64,000 nt of DNA from Podocnemis expansa. Taxonomy: Eukaryota > Chordata > Testudines > Podocnemididae. Shown piece after piece: positions 36,587 through 48,616 of the stretch (position 1 is the first letter of the stretch; each line of letters opens with the position of its first letter). The notes under the pieces were generated by a model. It searched no databases. It saw only the letters and a program-made list of their open reading frames with translations, and was not told the DNA's origin. The position numbers were made by a program, and so were the translations under genes. The stretch covers positions 23,766,932 to 23,830,931 of the forward strand of contig ML681996.1 in NCBI GenBank assembly GCA_007922195.1, given 5' to 3'.

Positions 36587-38025
36587 CCTGGCGGCGGAAG
36601 TAGGGCCGCGGGGGAGGGGGGGGGCGGCTTGAACTGCTTCCTTTGGCTTGCCGGAGTGTGGAGACCTAAGGACTTAACCAGTGCCCTAGAATCCTTTAAC
36701 GTCTGCAGACGGGCATCTGTTTGTTGTGAAAATAGTTCAGGTCCTTCAAAAGGTAAGTCCTGGATCGTGGTCTGGACCTCTAAGGGCAGCCCCGACGCCT
36801 GCAGCCATGAGCTACGCCGCATCGTCACCCCTGTGGCCATGGAGCGGGCCGCAGTGTCAGCTGCGTCTAAGGCTGATTGCAGCAGGGCCTTAGACACAAC
36901 TTTACCCTCTTGGACAGATGCCGAAAAAGCCACTCTGGAGTCCTGCTCCACAAAGCCACTGAAACGCTCCATAGCCGACCAAGCATTAAAGATGTAGCGG
37001 CTGAGAATAGCCTGCTGATTCGCTATCCTCAGCTGCAGCCCCCCTGTAGAATAGACCTTACGGCCAAACAGGTCCAGTCTTTTATAGTCCTTAGACTTAG
37101 GGGTTGACCCCAGGCGACCTTGTCTCTCACGCTCGTTTGCCGCTGCCACAACTAAAGAGCTGGGAGTGGGGTGTGAATAAAAGTGTTCATAACCCTTAGA
37201 GGGCACAAAGTACTTTCGTTCGGCGCGCTTGGCCATAGGGGGGATCGAAGCCGGTGTGTGCCACAGCGCCTTAGTCGTGTTATGCACAGTCTTGATAAAG
37301 GGCAGGGCTACACGGCCCGGGGCCTCTGGGAGCAAAATGTCCACCATAGGGTCCGCGTCCTCCGTAATTTCCTCGGCCTGCATATTCAGCCCGCTAGCCA
37401 CCCGACGAAGCAGCTCCTGATGGGCCCTAGCATCATCCGGGATCACCATCGGCTTGGCTCCCGCCACCGCCTCATCAGGGGGCGAAGAAGAAGATTCTTC
37501 AAGATCTGGATCCTTAGACGGAGCTCCAGATGCCACACTATGGTCACCAGTGGCCAGGCTCTCTCTATCCGGCTCGTCCCGCAAGGACTCCACCTCCGAC
37601 ACCTCTCCAGTACCGAGGGGGGGAGGTGCACCGAGCGCGGCCGATGGAGGATGCCTAGCCTGTGAACTGGGAATGAGGGGTCCTGAGGTCACACCCGGTC
37701 CCTGGACGGCCCAAGGGGTCCAAAATGGCCACTGCCAACCCGACCACTGAGGGTGGAAACGCGGTACCATCGGCGCCGACTGAGGCTGCGACGTCAAGGT
37801 CTTCTGAGGCCGACGCGGTACCGACTCCTCCGCCGAACTTGACAAAGAGCCGGAACGAGGGGACCACGGTGGTGCCGACGACGACGGCACCGGAGACGGG
37901 CGCCGACCTTCATTGCTGCGGTCACAGTGCCGACGAGACACCGGGGAGCGGAACCGGGGAGCCCCAGCTGCTGCTACCACTGTTGGCGGTACCGGAGAGC
38001 GGTGCCAATGTTCACGAAGTGGCAC
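36583..38025 (-). CDS. DIRS Gag, main part (ORF1b)
   Basis: The open frame continues upstream of 38025 without an ATG, consistent with being the shifted continuation of the 38693 frame and not an independent gene. It is Ser/Pro-rich for 230 residues. A conserved structural region follows (about residues 195-460: SSPPDEAVAGAKPM, KALWHTPASIPPMAKRAERK, IFNAWSAMERFSGFVEQ). It ends PAALLPPPG and TGA at 36585-36583, which overlaps the ATG of the RT frame as ATGA. Relics of the same region occur in copies A and B. Confidence 0.8.
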   Translation of the reverse strand: MPLREHWHRSPVPPTVVAAAGAPRFRSPVSRRHCDRSNEGRRPSPVPSSSAPPWSPRSGSLSSSAEESVPRRPQKTLTSQPQSAPMVPRFHPQWSGWQWPFWTPWAVQGPGVTSGPLIPSSQARHPPSAALGAPPPLGTGEVSEVESLRDEPDRESLATGDHSVASGAPSKDPDLEESSSSPPDEAVAGAKPMVIPDDARAHQELLRRVASGLNMQAEEITEDADPMVDILLPEAPGRVALPFIKTVHNTTKALWHTPASIPPMAKRAERKYFVPSKGYEHFYSHPTPSSLVVAAANERERQGRLGSTPKSKDYKRLDLFGRKVYSTGGLQLRIANQQAILSRYIFNAWSAMERFSGFVEQDSRVAFSASVQEGKVVSKALLQSALDAADTAARSMATGVTMRRSSWLQASGLPLEVQTTIQDLPFEGPELFSQQTDARLQTLKDSRALVKSLGLHTPASQRKQFKPPPPSPAALLPPPG

Positions 38026-38045
38026 TGGGCTTCGACCTCGACCTG

Positions 38046-38693
38046 CTACAAGGGGGGTCGGTTCCCCCGGGACGGTGCCGAGCGCGGTACCGGTGTCGCC
38101 GCTGGAGCCGGCGGCGCCGAATGCACTGATAGCTCCTGCGCGGCTGCAAAGGCCTCCGGCGTCGTGGGCAGGATCAAGTCCTCCTCTAAAATGTCCCGGG
38201 TAGGCGAGGAGGTCGAGCCCGGACTAAACTGCGCCTCCGAAGGGTCGCGTACCGAAGTCGGGGATACAGAGATAGGCCGGCCGACATGGCTCTGGCTGTC
38301 TCCCTGCTGCACCGCCGCTCGGTGCGGTGATCGACCCCTACCCAGCCGCTTCTTCTTTGGCGGTACCGGGGAAGAGGAGCGGTGCCGGGGCTCCTTCAGA
38401 GCCTTGGGGCGAGCCGGCTTCGGTGCCGCAGACGGTGCCAAGGATGCCGGTGCGCTCCGCACCGACGGTGCCATGCTGGACCCCGAATCACCGGGGGCCG
38501 GGCGAAGAGCCTCCTCCATGAGGTGCAGCTTAAGGCGCTGAACCCTGTCCTTTTGAGTCCTCGGCTTGAAGCTCCGACAGATTTTACACCTCTCGGTGAG
38601 GTGGGCTTCGCCCAAGCACAGAAGACAATCGCCGTGCGGGTCGTCTACGGGCATGGGCTTTTTGCAACGCCCACAGGTTTTAAAGCCCGGCAT
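38046..38693 (-). CDS. DIRS Gag, N-terminal part (ORF1a)
   Basis: This 215-residue frame begins MPGFKTCGRCKKPMP. It carries a Cys/His cluster (C8, C11, C24, C27, H32, C38, C41) of the kind found at the start of vertebrate DIRS Gag proteins, followed by a long Pro/Ser/Arg-rich low-complexity region. It stops at 38048 just after a run of six C. The continuation of the protein lies in another frame (next feature), so either a one-base indel or a recoding event separates the halves. The likely role is nucleic-acid binding and particle formation, inferred from the family. Confidence 0.75.
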   Translation of the reverse strand: MPGFKTCGRCKKPMPVDDPHGDCLLCLGEAHLTERCKICRSFKPRTQKDRVQRLKLHLMEEALRPAPGDSGSSMAPSVRSAPASLAPSAAPKPARPKALKEPRHRSSSPVPPKKKRLGRGRSPHRAAVQQGDSQSHVGRPISVSPTSVRDPSEAQFSPGSTSSPTRDILEEDLILPTTPEAFAAAQELSVHSAPPAPAATPVPRSAPSRGNRPPL

Positions 38694-38990
38694 AGCCCGA
38701 CCCCGGGCAGGCTTGAACTAACTAACTAAACTACACTAAGTAAACTAACAACTAACTAACAACTAACTGATTCGGGTACTCCGAAGCACAGAAACGGCCA
38801 CGTGCAGCACTGCACGAAGCCAGGGAATGTTCCAGCGACCGACAGGGCGGTAAGAAGGAACTGAGGAGGGACGGGTCGGCTGGTGGCTATATAGGCGGTG
38901 GTGGCGGCGCCACTCCAGGGGGCGCTACAGCCGACCCTACGGGTACTCTGGGGGAAAAGTTTCCGGCGTGCCGTGCACGAGGCGTGCAGA

Positions 38991-39032
38991 CACCTACTAA
39001 GGAATGGCCAGGAGCAGCACTCGAAGAAGAAC
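38991..39032. repeat. DIRS inverted terminal repeat, 5' end
   Basis: CACCTACTAAGGAATGGCCA followed by GGAGCAGCACTCGAAGAAG is the exact inverse of 33451-33489. The downstream flank departs immediately into host sequence (TCTGATATGAGG). Confidence 0.9.
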
Positions 39033-39049
39033 TCTGATATGAGGACTAC

Positions 39050-39697
39050 TGCCAGCTACTTTAGGTTCTTTCTAGGGACTACTGGCTTTCTTCAGGGCAG
39101 GCATTGAGCTTTTGAGGCATAGCCAAGAATGAGCCTGTGCCCGTGCCCATCATCTTGCTCCCTCCTTATACTTGGAGAAGGTGTTTGTTGAAGGCATGGT
39201 AGAGGCAGGTCCATGCTTGTCCTCTACTCCTACTTTACTTATTCTAGGAGCTACAGTTGCTGTCCTGAACTGGAGCTCCTGAGTCCCTTCTTGCCCCAGT
39301 CAGGCCAAGTCCATGAATAAAGGTTCTGTATGGTGGCTCCTGACTCTGACCAAGCTTCCATGGGAACACTCTTCTCTGCTCATCAATTCTGAGTCTTGGC
39401 TACTCATATAGTCTAAGCAGAAGATCTAGACATGCTAGGATGAGCTGAAATTTGGCTCCAGTCATGATCCCTTGCATGGGCTGGCCATATTAAATGCCTT
39501 GTAAGAGTGCTCCACCATATCATATGAGACTAAGTGCCGTCAAACTAGCTGCAAGGTGGTGTGTGAAAGCTCTCCCCTTCCGAAGCCTTCCTTTTTACTG
39601 GTGCAGCAGATTACTAAGAACAATGTTCTCCATCTAGTGGAGAAGGGAAAAATTGAAGATTGAGGGACGGTAGACCCTTCTATGAGACAGTATAGAC
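39050..39697 (-). other. RBPJ intron; possible old DIRS leader, otherwise nothing
   Basis: Some phrases (CTTCTTGCCCCAGTCAGGCC, GGGAACACTCTTCTCTG) resemble decayed DIRS Gag/leader sequence, but I cannot align them confidently. Confidence 0.3.
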
Positions 39698-39864
39698 CAG
39701 AGGTTTCAATCATGCGGCCCCTTAAGCTATTTCCTGTGGCCCACAACACTATTGTTATCGATATCTGCAATATCGTTGTATGAAAAGGTTTCAGTGGTGC
39801 GGCCCTCAAGCTAACTTACTAGTCCTCATGCGGCTCCCATAGTAATTTAAGTTTGAGACCACTG
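39698..39864. mobile_element. hAT MITE, relative of 11925-12132
   Basis: The TIRs are CAGAGGTTTCAATC (left) and CAGTGGTCTCAAAC (right, inverted). The TSD is GTATAGAC (39690-39697) against GTATAAGC (39865-39872). The interior shares GCGGCCC, AAGCTATTTCCTGTGGCCCA and the ATATTG(C/T)A core with the other copy, in inverse orientation. Confidence 0.85.
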
Positions 39865-40081
39865 GTATAAGCAATCTATAACTTTAATGTTCCATCTCTA
39901 TTTGTTGGTTGGGTCTAGCCTGATACACAAGGCTGGAGAGAGAAAAAACATTAATGGATGTGGAAGAGTAAATTTAGGTGCTTCCAGGAACAGTTTCTTT
40001 GAAAAACAGAAAAAATGCTGAGTCAAAAAATGCTGTTTCCAGATTTTTTGAAACAAACTTGATGGTTACATTGCTCATTTA

Positions 40082-40288
<207 letters not shown>

Positions 40289-40469
40289 TTATTTACATCA
40301 GATTATACATTTATTTCTGGCAATTTACCTGAATGGTATGACTTCAAAGACATTTCATTCCTACATCTGCAATTTCATTTTAAAACAGTTGATTAAAAAC
40401 TCCCTCCAATTTCTGAACGAGAGCATGAAGGCTGTATGCATATATATTTCAACTTTTTCCTCTTCTAGC

Positions 40470-40492
40470 AAAAAAAAAAAAAAAAAAAAAAA
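40470..40492. repeat. Poly-A tract
   Basis: A run of about 22 A, followed by further A-rich and CACACC sequence, in an RBPJ intron. No SINE or LINE body precedes it on the plus strand. Confidence 0.8.
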
Positions 40493-40499
40493 CCAAAAA

Positions 40500-42171
40500 A
40501 AAACAAAAAAACACACCACACCACAGCATCAGAAACCAGCAAAACCTGATTTCTTTTGTTTGGCCTCCTGATACAAAAAGCGGCTGGTCCAGTATCAATA
40601 CGTCATTTTACAAAAGCAAATGCCACCATGATTGACAACTCACATAGTCAACTGTAGTATAATGAGCCACTTACTGAATTTAAACTTTTAAAAATAAGGA
40701 TGTATAGCAAAAGCATTAACACATAATTAACTATAGTCTTGCACAGGCAACACTATAATAGTGTATCTTGACAGCTGGTCATGACAACTGCACAGTGCAA
40801 CTGTAAAAGATGGCTTTTTCCTATATTTAACAACTGTACATAAAAATTGCTTCTATTTCAAAGGAGTTACAGTATTTGATTTTTAAAAATTAAAAATAGT
40901 TATAGTTACTCCCTTACAGACAATGGAAACCTGAAACTTGGAATTTTAACTCAACTTCTAGAAAAAAAAAAGTTTAGTACTTCATTTTATGCAACATCAG
41001 CAGAAGCAGCAGCCACAGTGCTTCAAGATTTCTAAGCCACCAATCAGAAAGCCAACCATGTCCTCTGGGATTTCTAATGATAAAAAGTAACATCTTTTTC
41101 AAATGTTCACATTTTTCTTCAGAAATTTTGTGGAAAAAACCGGGGGGGGGGAGAGTTGAGGGTTTCTAGGCTCAAACACTATAGCCAATACAACAAAATT
41201 AAAGGTGACCTGCACTCTCATTTTATAAAAAAAAAAAAAGAAATTGTAAATTCATGTGCTGAATCTTCCCAACTGCAAGGGTTACCAGTGCATTTAGCAT
41301 GGCATTTTAAATGTATTTCCCCTCCCCCATTAGAGGCCTCTAGAACTGCAAATGACAGCACCTTCTCCAACTGTTGACCGCCCTGCAGTCATGCTAATGA
41401 TGATGTCATATCTCAGTAAGGAACCAGCTAGAGTGAAAGGGAATCTTTCCCTGATTTCCATATACACTTGGTAAATCATAGATTTTTTCCTATTAATTGA
41501 TATAACAACTTAAAGTGGCTTTCTAAAGCTATTATTTTATACAATTCTGATGGATAAAATAAACACCAGTTTTGCTCTCAGCAGGCCAACCCTGTCCCCC
41601 AACTGTATTTGATTGTAGAGGAAAATTCTTAGCATAGTCTACAAGATATTCCAGAATGTGCAGGAACTAGACCTGTCAAAATTTTATATTGTGTCACCAC
41701 CATAATTTGAGTAGTTTCCTTAAAAAAGAATGGTAGCAGCCAAGTCCCTAGTAGGCAAATGATTAATGGTTTTACGGAACTTAAGTAAAAGGACGGTTTA
41801 TAATCAGTTGTGTACGAAACCCCCCAGACTAGCTATTTGGGTCGCATATAGTGCACATATATCTAAAATTAGCCTCTTAAAAAAACACTAAACAATTATG
41901 ATACTTTTTCTCAATAACTGAGGTTGAACCGATTACTATAATGTAAACTTACAGTCACACAAAAAATAAATTGTTCTTTTGTTCATAGGCATGAAGTAAA
42001 GGTGACGTGTAATTCTTATTATGTATTTTTATTGTTATATATGCTTAAATCAGCGCATTCCTAGTAATCACCCAAAATTACTTGTATAGTATATTGACAT
42101 TCTGCTTCTCCGTAATAAGGAACAGAAGTATACAGAAGGATGTTAGACCTGAATCTAGCAAAGCATATAAA
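40500..42171 (-). other. RBPJ intron, nothing recognised
   Basis: AT-rich, with short A and G homopolymers (41143-41151 is nine G). No coding, RNA or transposon signature is visible. Confidence 0.45.
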
Positions 42172-42302
42172 CAGAGCCCTGCAAATACTGAGACAGCTGC
42201 GGATATTCGCATTATATCCGCAGATACAACGCAGATAACTGTGGACCATCTCTTGCGGATGCAGATCAGATACAGATCCACATATCTATATCCGTGCACG
42301 GC
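42172..42302. mobile_element. Short hAT-like element rich in GCGGATA repeats
   Basis: The left end CAGAGCCCTGC and the right end GTGCACGGC are weak TIRs. CATATAAA (42164-42171) and TATATAAA (42303-42310) form a 7-of-8 TSD. The interior repeats (G)CGGAT(A/G) and its inverse TATCCGC many times. Confidence 0.7.
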
Positions 42303-42977
<675 letters not shown>

Positions 42978-43115
42978 TCATCTCTATCTTGATGGCAAGG
43001 GCATACAATGTCACTATATTACAAACAAATATACACAGTCTCTAACTCTGAATCTTTACTTTGAAAACTGATTAAAAGTGAATAAAACTGGAGGTTTGTA
43101 TTCTGAGGGGTATTA

Positions 43116-43298
<183 letters not shown>

Positions 43299-43644
43299 CT
43301 ATTTAATATGTCATAAGGTTTCTTAAAAATGCAACCTTAATAATGTCAATCAACACAGATGCATAACAGACTGAGTTATATTTAAACAAATTCAGACTAA
43401 TTCTTGCACCAATCTGTAATTGTATTCTTTGTAAATTGAACACACCCATGAAACCCTACAAAGGAGTGTCAGGTACAAGAGTAAATTACTAATTGCTGTT
43501 CTTTGAAGACACTATAATTCTTGACTGTTTGCCACTCTTACACCAATGCATCTGTCATCTGGCCCATAGTTCTAAATAACTGGACTGAGAGGTAATATTG
43601 ATCCATGCCTCTACATACTAAGGCTACCTTCCATGCTCAGTTCC

Positions 43645-43881
43645 AAAAGGGGCAGCTGTGTTAGTCTAGTAAAGCAAAAAAAGCAAGGAGTCTTCTGGCA
43701 CTTAAAGACTAACAGATTTATTTATTGAATGAGCTTTTGTGAAAGAAAATCCCACTTTGTCAAATGCTTTCCCCCTCTTCAAAGCATCTGACAAAGTGGG
43801 ACTTTCTCCCACGACAGCTCATGTGATAAATAAATCTGTTAGTCTTTAAGTGCCATAAGACTCCTTGCTCTTTTTGCTTCA
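43645..43881. mobile_element. Short fold-back PLE unit with 12-bp TSD
   Basis: Two inverted terminal units meet in a CTTTCCCCCTCTTCAAAG centre at about 43769. Both arms carry TTAAAGACTAACAGATTTAT or its inverse, and AAGTGGGA. ATGCTCAGTTCC flanks it exactly (43633-43644 and 43882-43893). It is 237 bp long. As at 13196, one end has the GGGGCAGC terminus and the other stops at the TTTTTGCTT segment. Confidence 0.88.
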
Positions 43882-44406
43882 ATGCTCAGTTCCTTGCAAG
43901 AATAAGAAAAAGATGTTCCTATAATGATGACCGATTTAAAAAAAAGGATAAAGGAGACTGTACAAAACTACAGAAACTTCAAATCTCTGGTTTGCTCAGA
44001 TTTCTCTCTTCAATAGGCCCAGTCTCATTCTACTCCTTCACAAGCCTGCTTATTGAACTCTTCAGATTTCTTAAAGGACAGCCTACCTAAACGCAATCTT
44101 TCCTCTACATTTTTAATTGCCAACATCTGTCAGAATTGCATGACCTGCTTCACGAACGTAAGTCAACAACAAATATTGTTAACTCACTGGTGAGACTCAC
44201 ACAGCAACAAGGCCATTTCTAGTTGTATTAGATGCTCCAGAACATAGGTTCCAACTTCTCAGTGCAATGAACACCAGAAGAGCATAGCTGATTTAAGCGG
44301 ATTTTTGTTGTTGTTTTTGGAGTGCCAGCTGAACTACAGAGCCTGCCCTGTAGCATAATCTTTTAGCTGAAATTGGTGTCAATCCTGCCCTTGGGCCTGA
44401 AACCTT

Positions 44407-44844
44407 GGGGCATGTCTATACATGACAGCTAGACCCTTCTGACAGACCAGTGTCAACTAACTTAGGTTTGCAGGGATCAGTGTGGGGATGTTTAATTATG
44501 GTGTAAACCAGTGATTTTCAAACTTAATCCTCAGCACCCCATTGAAAAAAATAATTTATGCCCATGACCCAAAAAAATCACACCTTTAAGCAATGCATTC
44601 CAGCCTTTTGACAGCAGCAGCAGGGGATTTGCAACCCAGTACCTGAGGGTTTGTGACCCAGTAGTAGGTCCGAACCCATGGTTTGAAAACCACTGATGTA
44701 AACCCACCTCCCAGGGCTCTAGAGACCAGGATCCAAACCAAGCCCAAAATGTCTAAACCACAGTTCAACAGCAACTTAGTCTTGCAAACCCAAGTAAGGG
44801 GCATGGGTAACTTGCAGGTTTTTAACTGCAGTGTAGACATACCC
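44407..44844. mobile_element. MITE with GGG(T/C)ATGTCTA termini, hosting another hAT
   Basis: The left end GGGGCATGTCTATACA and the right end GTGTAGACATACCC are inverted copies. It carries the 44509-44695 insertion. No clear TSD is seen, so the superfamily is not assigned. Confidence 0.65.
44509..44695. mobile_element. hAT MITE nested in another MITE
   Basis: TIRs are CAGTGATTTTCAAAC and (inverted) CAGTGGTTTTCAAAC. The TSD is GTGTAAAC (44501-44508) against ATGTAAAC (44696-44703). The 187-bp interior is non-coding. Confidence 0.88.
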
Positions 44845-46019
44845 TTTGAGACCTCCTAGCCCTATTTCACAAGGCATTATATGGAACTTTTGGAAAGGAT
44901 CAGGAGAGCTTTAAGGTAAACATCTTGGTACCTCATGTCTTGTAATAGACTCTGGGAAAATAAATCACAGCCTCTCTGAGGCACAAAATAGTAGTTGTGT
45001 CTTCCCTTTAGTGGAGTGGTCAGATTGGACTTCAGGTATTTTTTTCAAGCTACAAGGGCTCCATGTCTGAGCAAAAGAAAGGAATGGGAAAACCAAGCAC
45101 ACACACAGTGCAGCCTTGTGTGTGTTAACTTATGTGCTAAGCAATGGTTGTTAGTACAGTTGCCAGGCCATTTTTTGTTGTTGTAGACTCAAGTTCCCTG
45201 GGAGCAGTGAGTAAATTCCTACATCTTGCCCCTTTCTACAATGCTGACAGTTCCTTCCTTATCTCTTACTTTTCTTGATTTATTTCCTTCATTTTGTGGG
45301 GAGGTATGTTCTGTTCTTTTTCTCCCTTCTCATTTCTTTTTATGCCCTTCTTTATGTTTTGTGCACTTTTCTCCTCTCATCCAGTGTCTTATTTTGTTTT
45401 CCTTCCTGGCACCTCAATCATCCCTTTTGACTCTCCCACTCATCAGAAGACTAAATGCTTTTGGTACTGTGACAAGTTCACTTGTGCACATAAGGCTAAG
45501 ATGGGCTCTGCTGGAGAAGAGAAATTTTGGCTGAAGAAAACTGCTTTTATCTGCAGCTCTTCTTATGAGCTGTTCTTCCAACTAAAGCAGATCACAAAGA
45601 AAGCCGAGAGAGAAAGTAAGGAGTTTTCAAGGAGTCATCTGCTACTTTAACTGCAAGTTGGGTCAGGGAATGGGGTCTTTCAGCTTCTCCCACCCTTGCC
45701 ACTGCTGGTTCCACCTCGAGCCTTGAACCCCAATGAACTAGCTTAGAAATCCCAAAGCAGGACTCTGAGAGGAGATTAGATTACAATATCTGAAGTTTAA
45801 CGCAGAGAACATGACAGATGAAGAGCAAGGGAACACACAATATCCGCAGTGTATCATTTGTGCATAAGCAAAACTGTGGGAAAATAGCAAGGGAACTTAA
45901 AGCTCCAATACTTCAGTTTTATGCCAGTACCAAGAATTCTAAAGCTTAAAAAAATGGGTGTTCCAGAATGAGCAAAGAAAGTGGGCTTAAAACCTAGACG
46001 AATCCATAACATGTAGACT
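44845..46019 (-). other. RBPJ intron, nothing recognised
   Basis: Open frames at 45226-45650 plus are pyrimidine-rich chance frames with no recognisable domain. Confidence 0.4.
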
Positions 46020-46028
46020 CCAATGAAA

Positions 46029-46253
46029 CAAACAAGGAGTCCTGTGGCCCTTATAAAGACTAACAAATTTATTTAATCACATAAGCTTTCATGGGAGGAA
46101 AATCCCACTTCGTTCCCTCATTCAAAGTGTTTGATGAAGTGGGATTTTTCTCCCATGAAAGCTCATGCAACAAATAAATTAAACAAATTTAAAATTGTCA
46201 AAGGACTCATTTGTTTTGCTGAATTAGACTAGCGCGGCTACCCCTCTGAAATG
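46029..46253. mobile_element. Short fold-back PLE unit
   Basis: Inverted arms (AAAGACTAACAAATTTATTT..AAGCTTTCATGGG and CCCATGAAAGCTCATGC..AAATAAATT) meet near 46115. CCAATGAAA (46020-46028) and CCGATGAAA (46254-46262) are a probable TSD. The right terminus is GGCTACCCCTCTGAAATG. Confidence 0.8.
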
Positions 46254-46289
46254 CCGATGAAAATCAGTACCTTGAATGTAATCATACAA

Positions 46290-46816
46290 AAGATTTTTAA
46301 AAATAAAATTTACATCAATAAGAGAAAAGAGAACGGGAAGTTAAGACTGATGACAGAGGTTTATAGACTCTTGCCTGGTGTGGAGAAAGTAAATAAGGAG
46401 ATGATATTTATTCCTCCTTGTAACACCAAGAGTTCAGGGTCTCCAAATGAAATTAGTAAGCAGTGGGTTTAAAAATAAGTACTTTTTCACATAATGCACA
46501 ATCAACCTGGAGAAACCTCTTCTGGAGGATGTTGTGAACAATAAGATAACAGGGTTCAAAAAAGAACTTGATGTGTTCACAAAAGATAGGTCCCTCACTA
46601 GCTACTAACCAGGGTAAGCAGGGATGCAAAGCCATGCCTTGACATGTCCATAGCCTATTTGCTAGAAGCTGGGAATGAGTAACGGGATAGATCACTTGAT
46701 GATCACCTGTTCAGTTCATTTTTTCTGAAGCATGAAATATTGGCCACTTTCTGGAAACACAATACTGGGCTAGATGGACCACTGGTCTGACCCAGTATGG
46801 CTGTTCTTTTGTTGCA
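46290..46816 (+). mobile_element. CR1 3' end, non-coding tail
   Basis: AACAGGGTTCAAAAAAGAAC, GCTGGGAATGAGTAACGGGA, GATCACTTGATGATCACCTG and the closing GGCTAGATGGACCACTGGTC TGACCCAGTATGGCTGTTCTT are in consensus order for the CR1 3' UTR of turtles and birds. It is 5'-truncated, as usual for target-primed LINEs, and abuts a PLE unit at its left edge. Confidence 0.88.
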
Positions 46817-47462
<646 letters not shown>

Positions 47463-47911
47463 TCAAGATAGACAACACAACACATTAATCAATCAGAACA
47501 TACAACATGGTCGGAATTTATCTTTAATCATGTTTTCCTCTACTAGTCCCCTGAACACGCAACTTTCTGCTCCACTTTTTTAAAGCTTATATCTCACAGA
47601 GCATATTAAAAATAAGTATTTACAGCATCAGTGAAAGAACTACACTGCAAATACAAGGTAACTGAAGTTGTGCCTGCAGTACTTACAAACAACTTGAATC
47701 TATGCCTTGCCAATTTCATTCTAGCCATCTTAGTTCATCAGTGGTATCAGAAAATATCCACACCAATTTGTATTTTTGTAAAACATACCTCTGCATTCAG
47801 CAAAATAATACATTAATTCTTTTTTAAAGTATTTCTGTTCCCCATTTTTAACCTTTTTGTGATAGCTGCTCAGAAACTTGATAATTTCATCCTCTTTTGT
47901 CAACTGACAAA

Positions 47912-48616
47912 TTCCAAAGGGGTAGCCGTATTAGTCTAGTTCAGCAAAAACAAACAAGGAGTTCTGTGGCACTTTTAAAGACTAACAAATGTATTTATCT
48001 CAAGAGCTTTCATGGGGGAAAATCCCACTTCATCAGATGCTTTGAAGATGAGGGAACTTAAAAAATGTGATGAAAATAAAAGCAGGGAAATTTAAGTAAT
48101 AGGATCAGGTCAGACTGTTACAGCAAGTCAAAACAGTTAAAATCCAAAACACTGGGGAACAGCATATAGAGCAAGGGAAGGTCAAATCACCTGTTGTAAT
48201 GGGAAAAGAATCCAAAGTCCCTATTGAATCCTGATTTCACACGGTACTGTTCTCAAAGAAAAGAACAACAAATCAAGGCTTCAAAGAGAAACTGCAGAAT
48301 TGGAATTCATATGCAAATCTGACTGTGTGAAATCTGGACTGAACAGGGACTTTGGGTTCTTTTCCCATTAGAACAGGTGATTTCACCCCTTCTTCCTCTG
48401 TATGCTGTTCCCCAGTGTTTGAACCTTAACAACTGCTTTGATCTGATGTTACAGTGTGACCTGATCCTATGAGTTATACTTCCCTGCATTTATTTTCCTC
48501 CCATTCTGTAAGTTTCCCCATCTTCAAAGTGTCTGACAAAGTAGGATTTTCTCTCAGGAAAGCTAATGCAATAAACAAATTTGTTAGCCTTGAAGTGCCA
48601 CAGAACTCCTTGTTTG
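47912..48616. mobile_element. Large fold-back element: two PLE copies head to head, 17-bp TSD
   Basis: The left arm (47912 to about 48255) is a minus-strand PLE 3' end. The right arm (about 48255-48616) is a plus-strand one. On the plus strand 48262-48392 reads the end of the GIY-YIG protein: LQRETAELEFICKSDC then VKSGLNRDFGFFSH and a stop. Both arms then share a tail and the pLTR-like terminal unit. TTTTGTCAACTGACAAA (47895-47911) and TTTTGTCAATTGAGAAA (48617-48633) are a 15-of-17 TSD. This shows the whole inverted pair was inserted as one unit. Confidence 0.85.

Larger units (their letters stand above)
32945..39032 (-). mobile_element. Young, nearly complete DIRS-type retrotransposon
   Basis: On the minus strand the order is right inverted terminus, Gag, RT-RNase H, tyrosine recombinase and left terminus. 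That set and the inverted termini define the DIRS order. A tyrosine recombinase replaces the DDE integrase, and no target duplication is expected. The GC content of the frames (rich in CpG) contrasts with the AT-rich host DNA and with the CpG-poor older copies A-C, which marks a recent insertion. Observed breaks are one shift in Gag, one TGA between RT and RNase H, and the 400-N gap in the left terminus. It lies in an RBPJ intron, in sense orientation. Confidence 0.93.

Noticed and set aside
33522..38693. Endogenous retrovirus
   Set aside because: There are no LTRs, protease or DDE integrase. A tyrosine recombinase with inverted termini makes this a DIRS element, and no envelope-like frame is present.
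45226..45650. Two overlapping Phe/Ser/Leu-rich frames that look like membrane proteins
   Set aside because: They arise from a T/C-rich tract. There is no signal-peptide-plus-domain architecture and no splice context.
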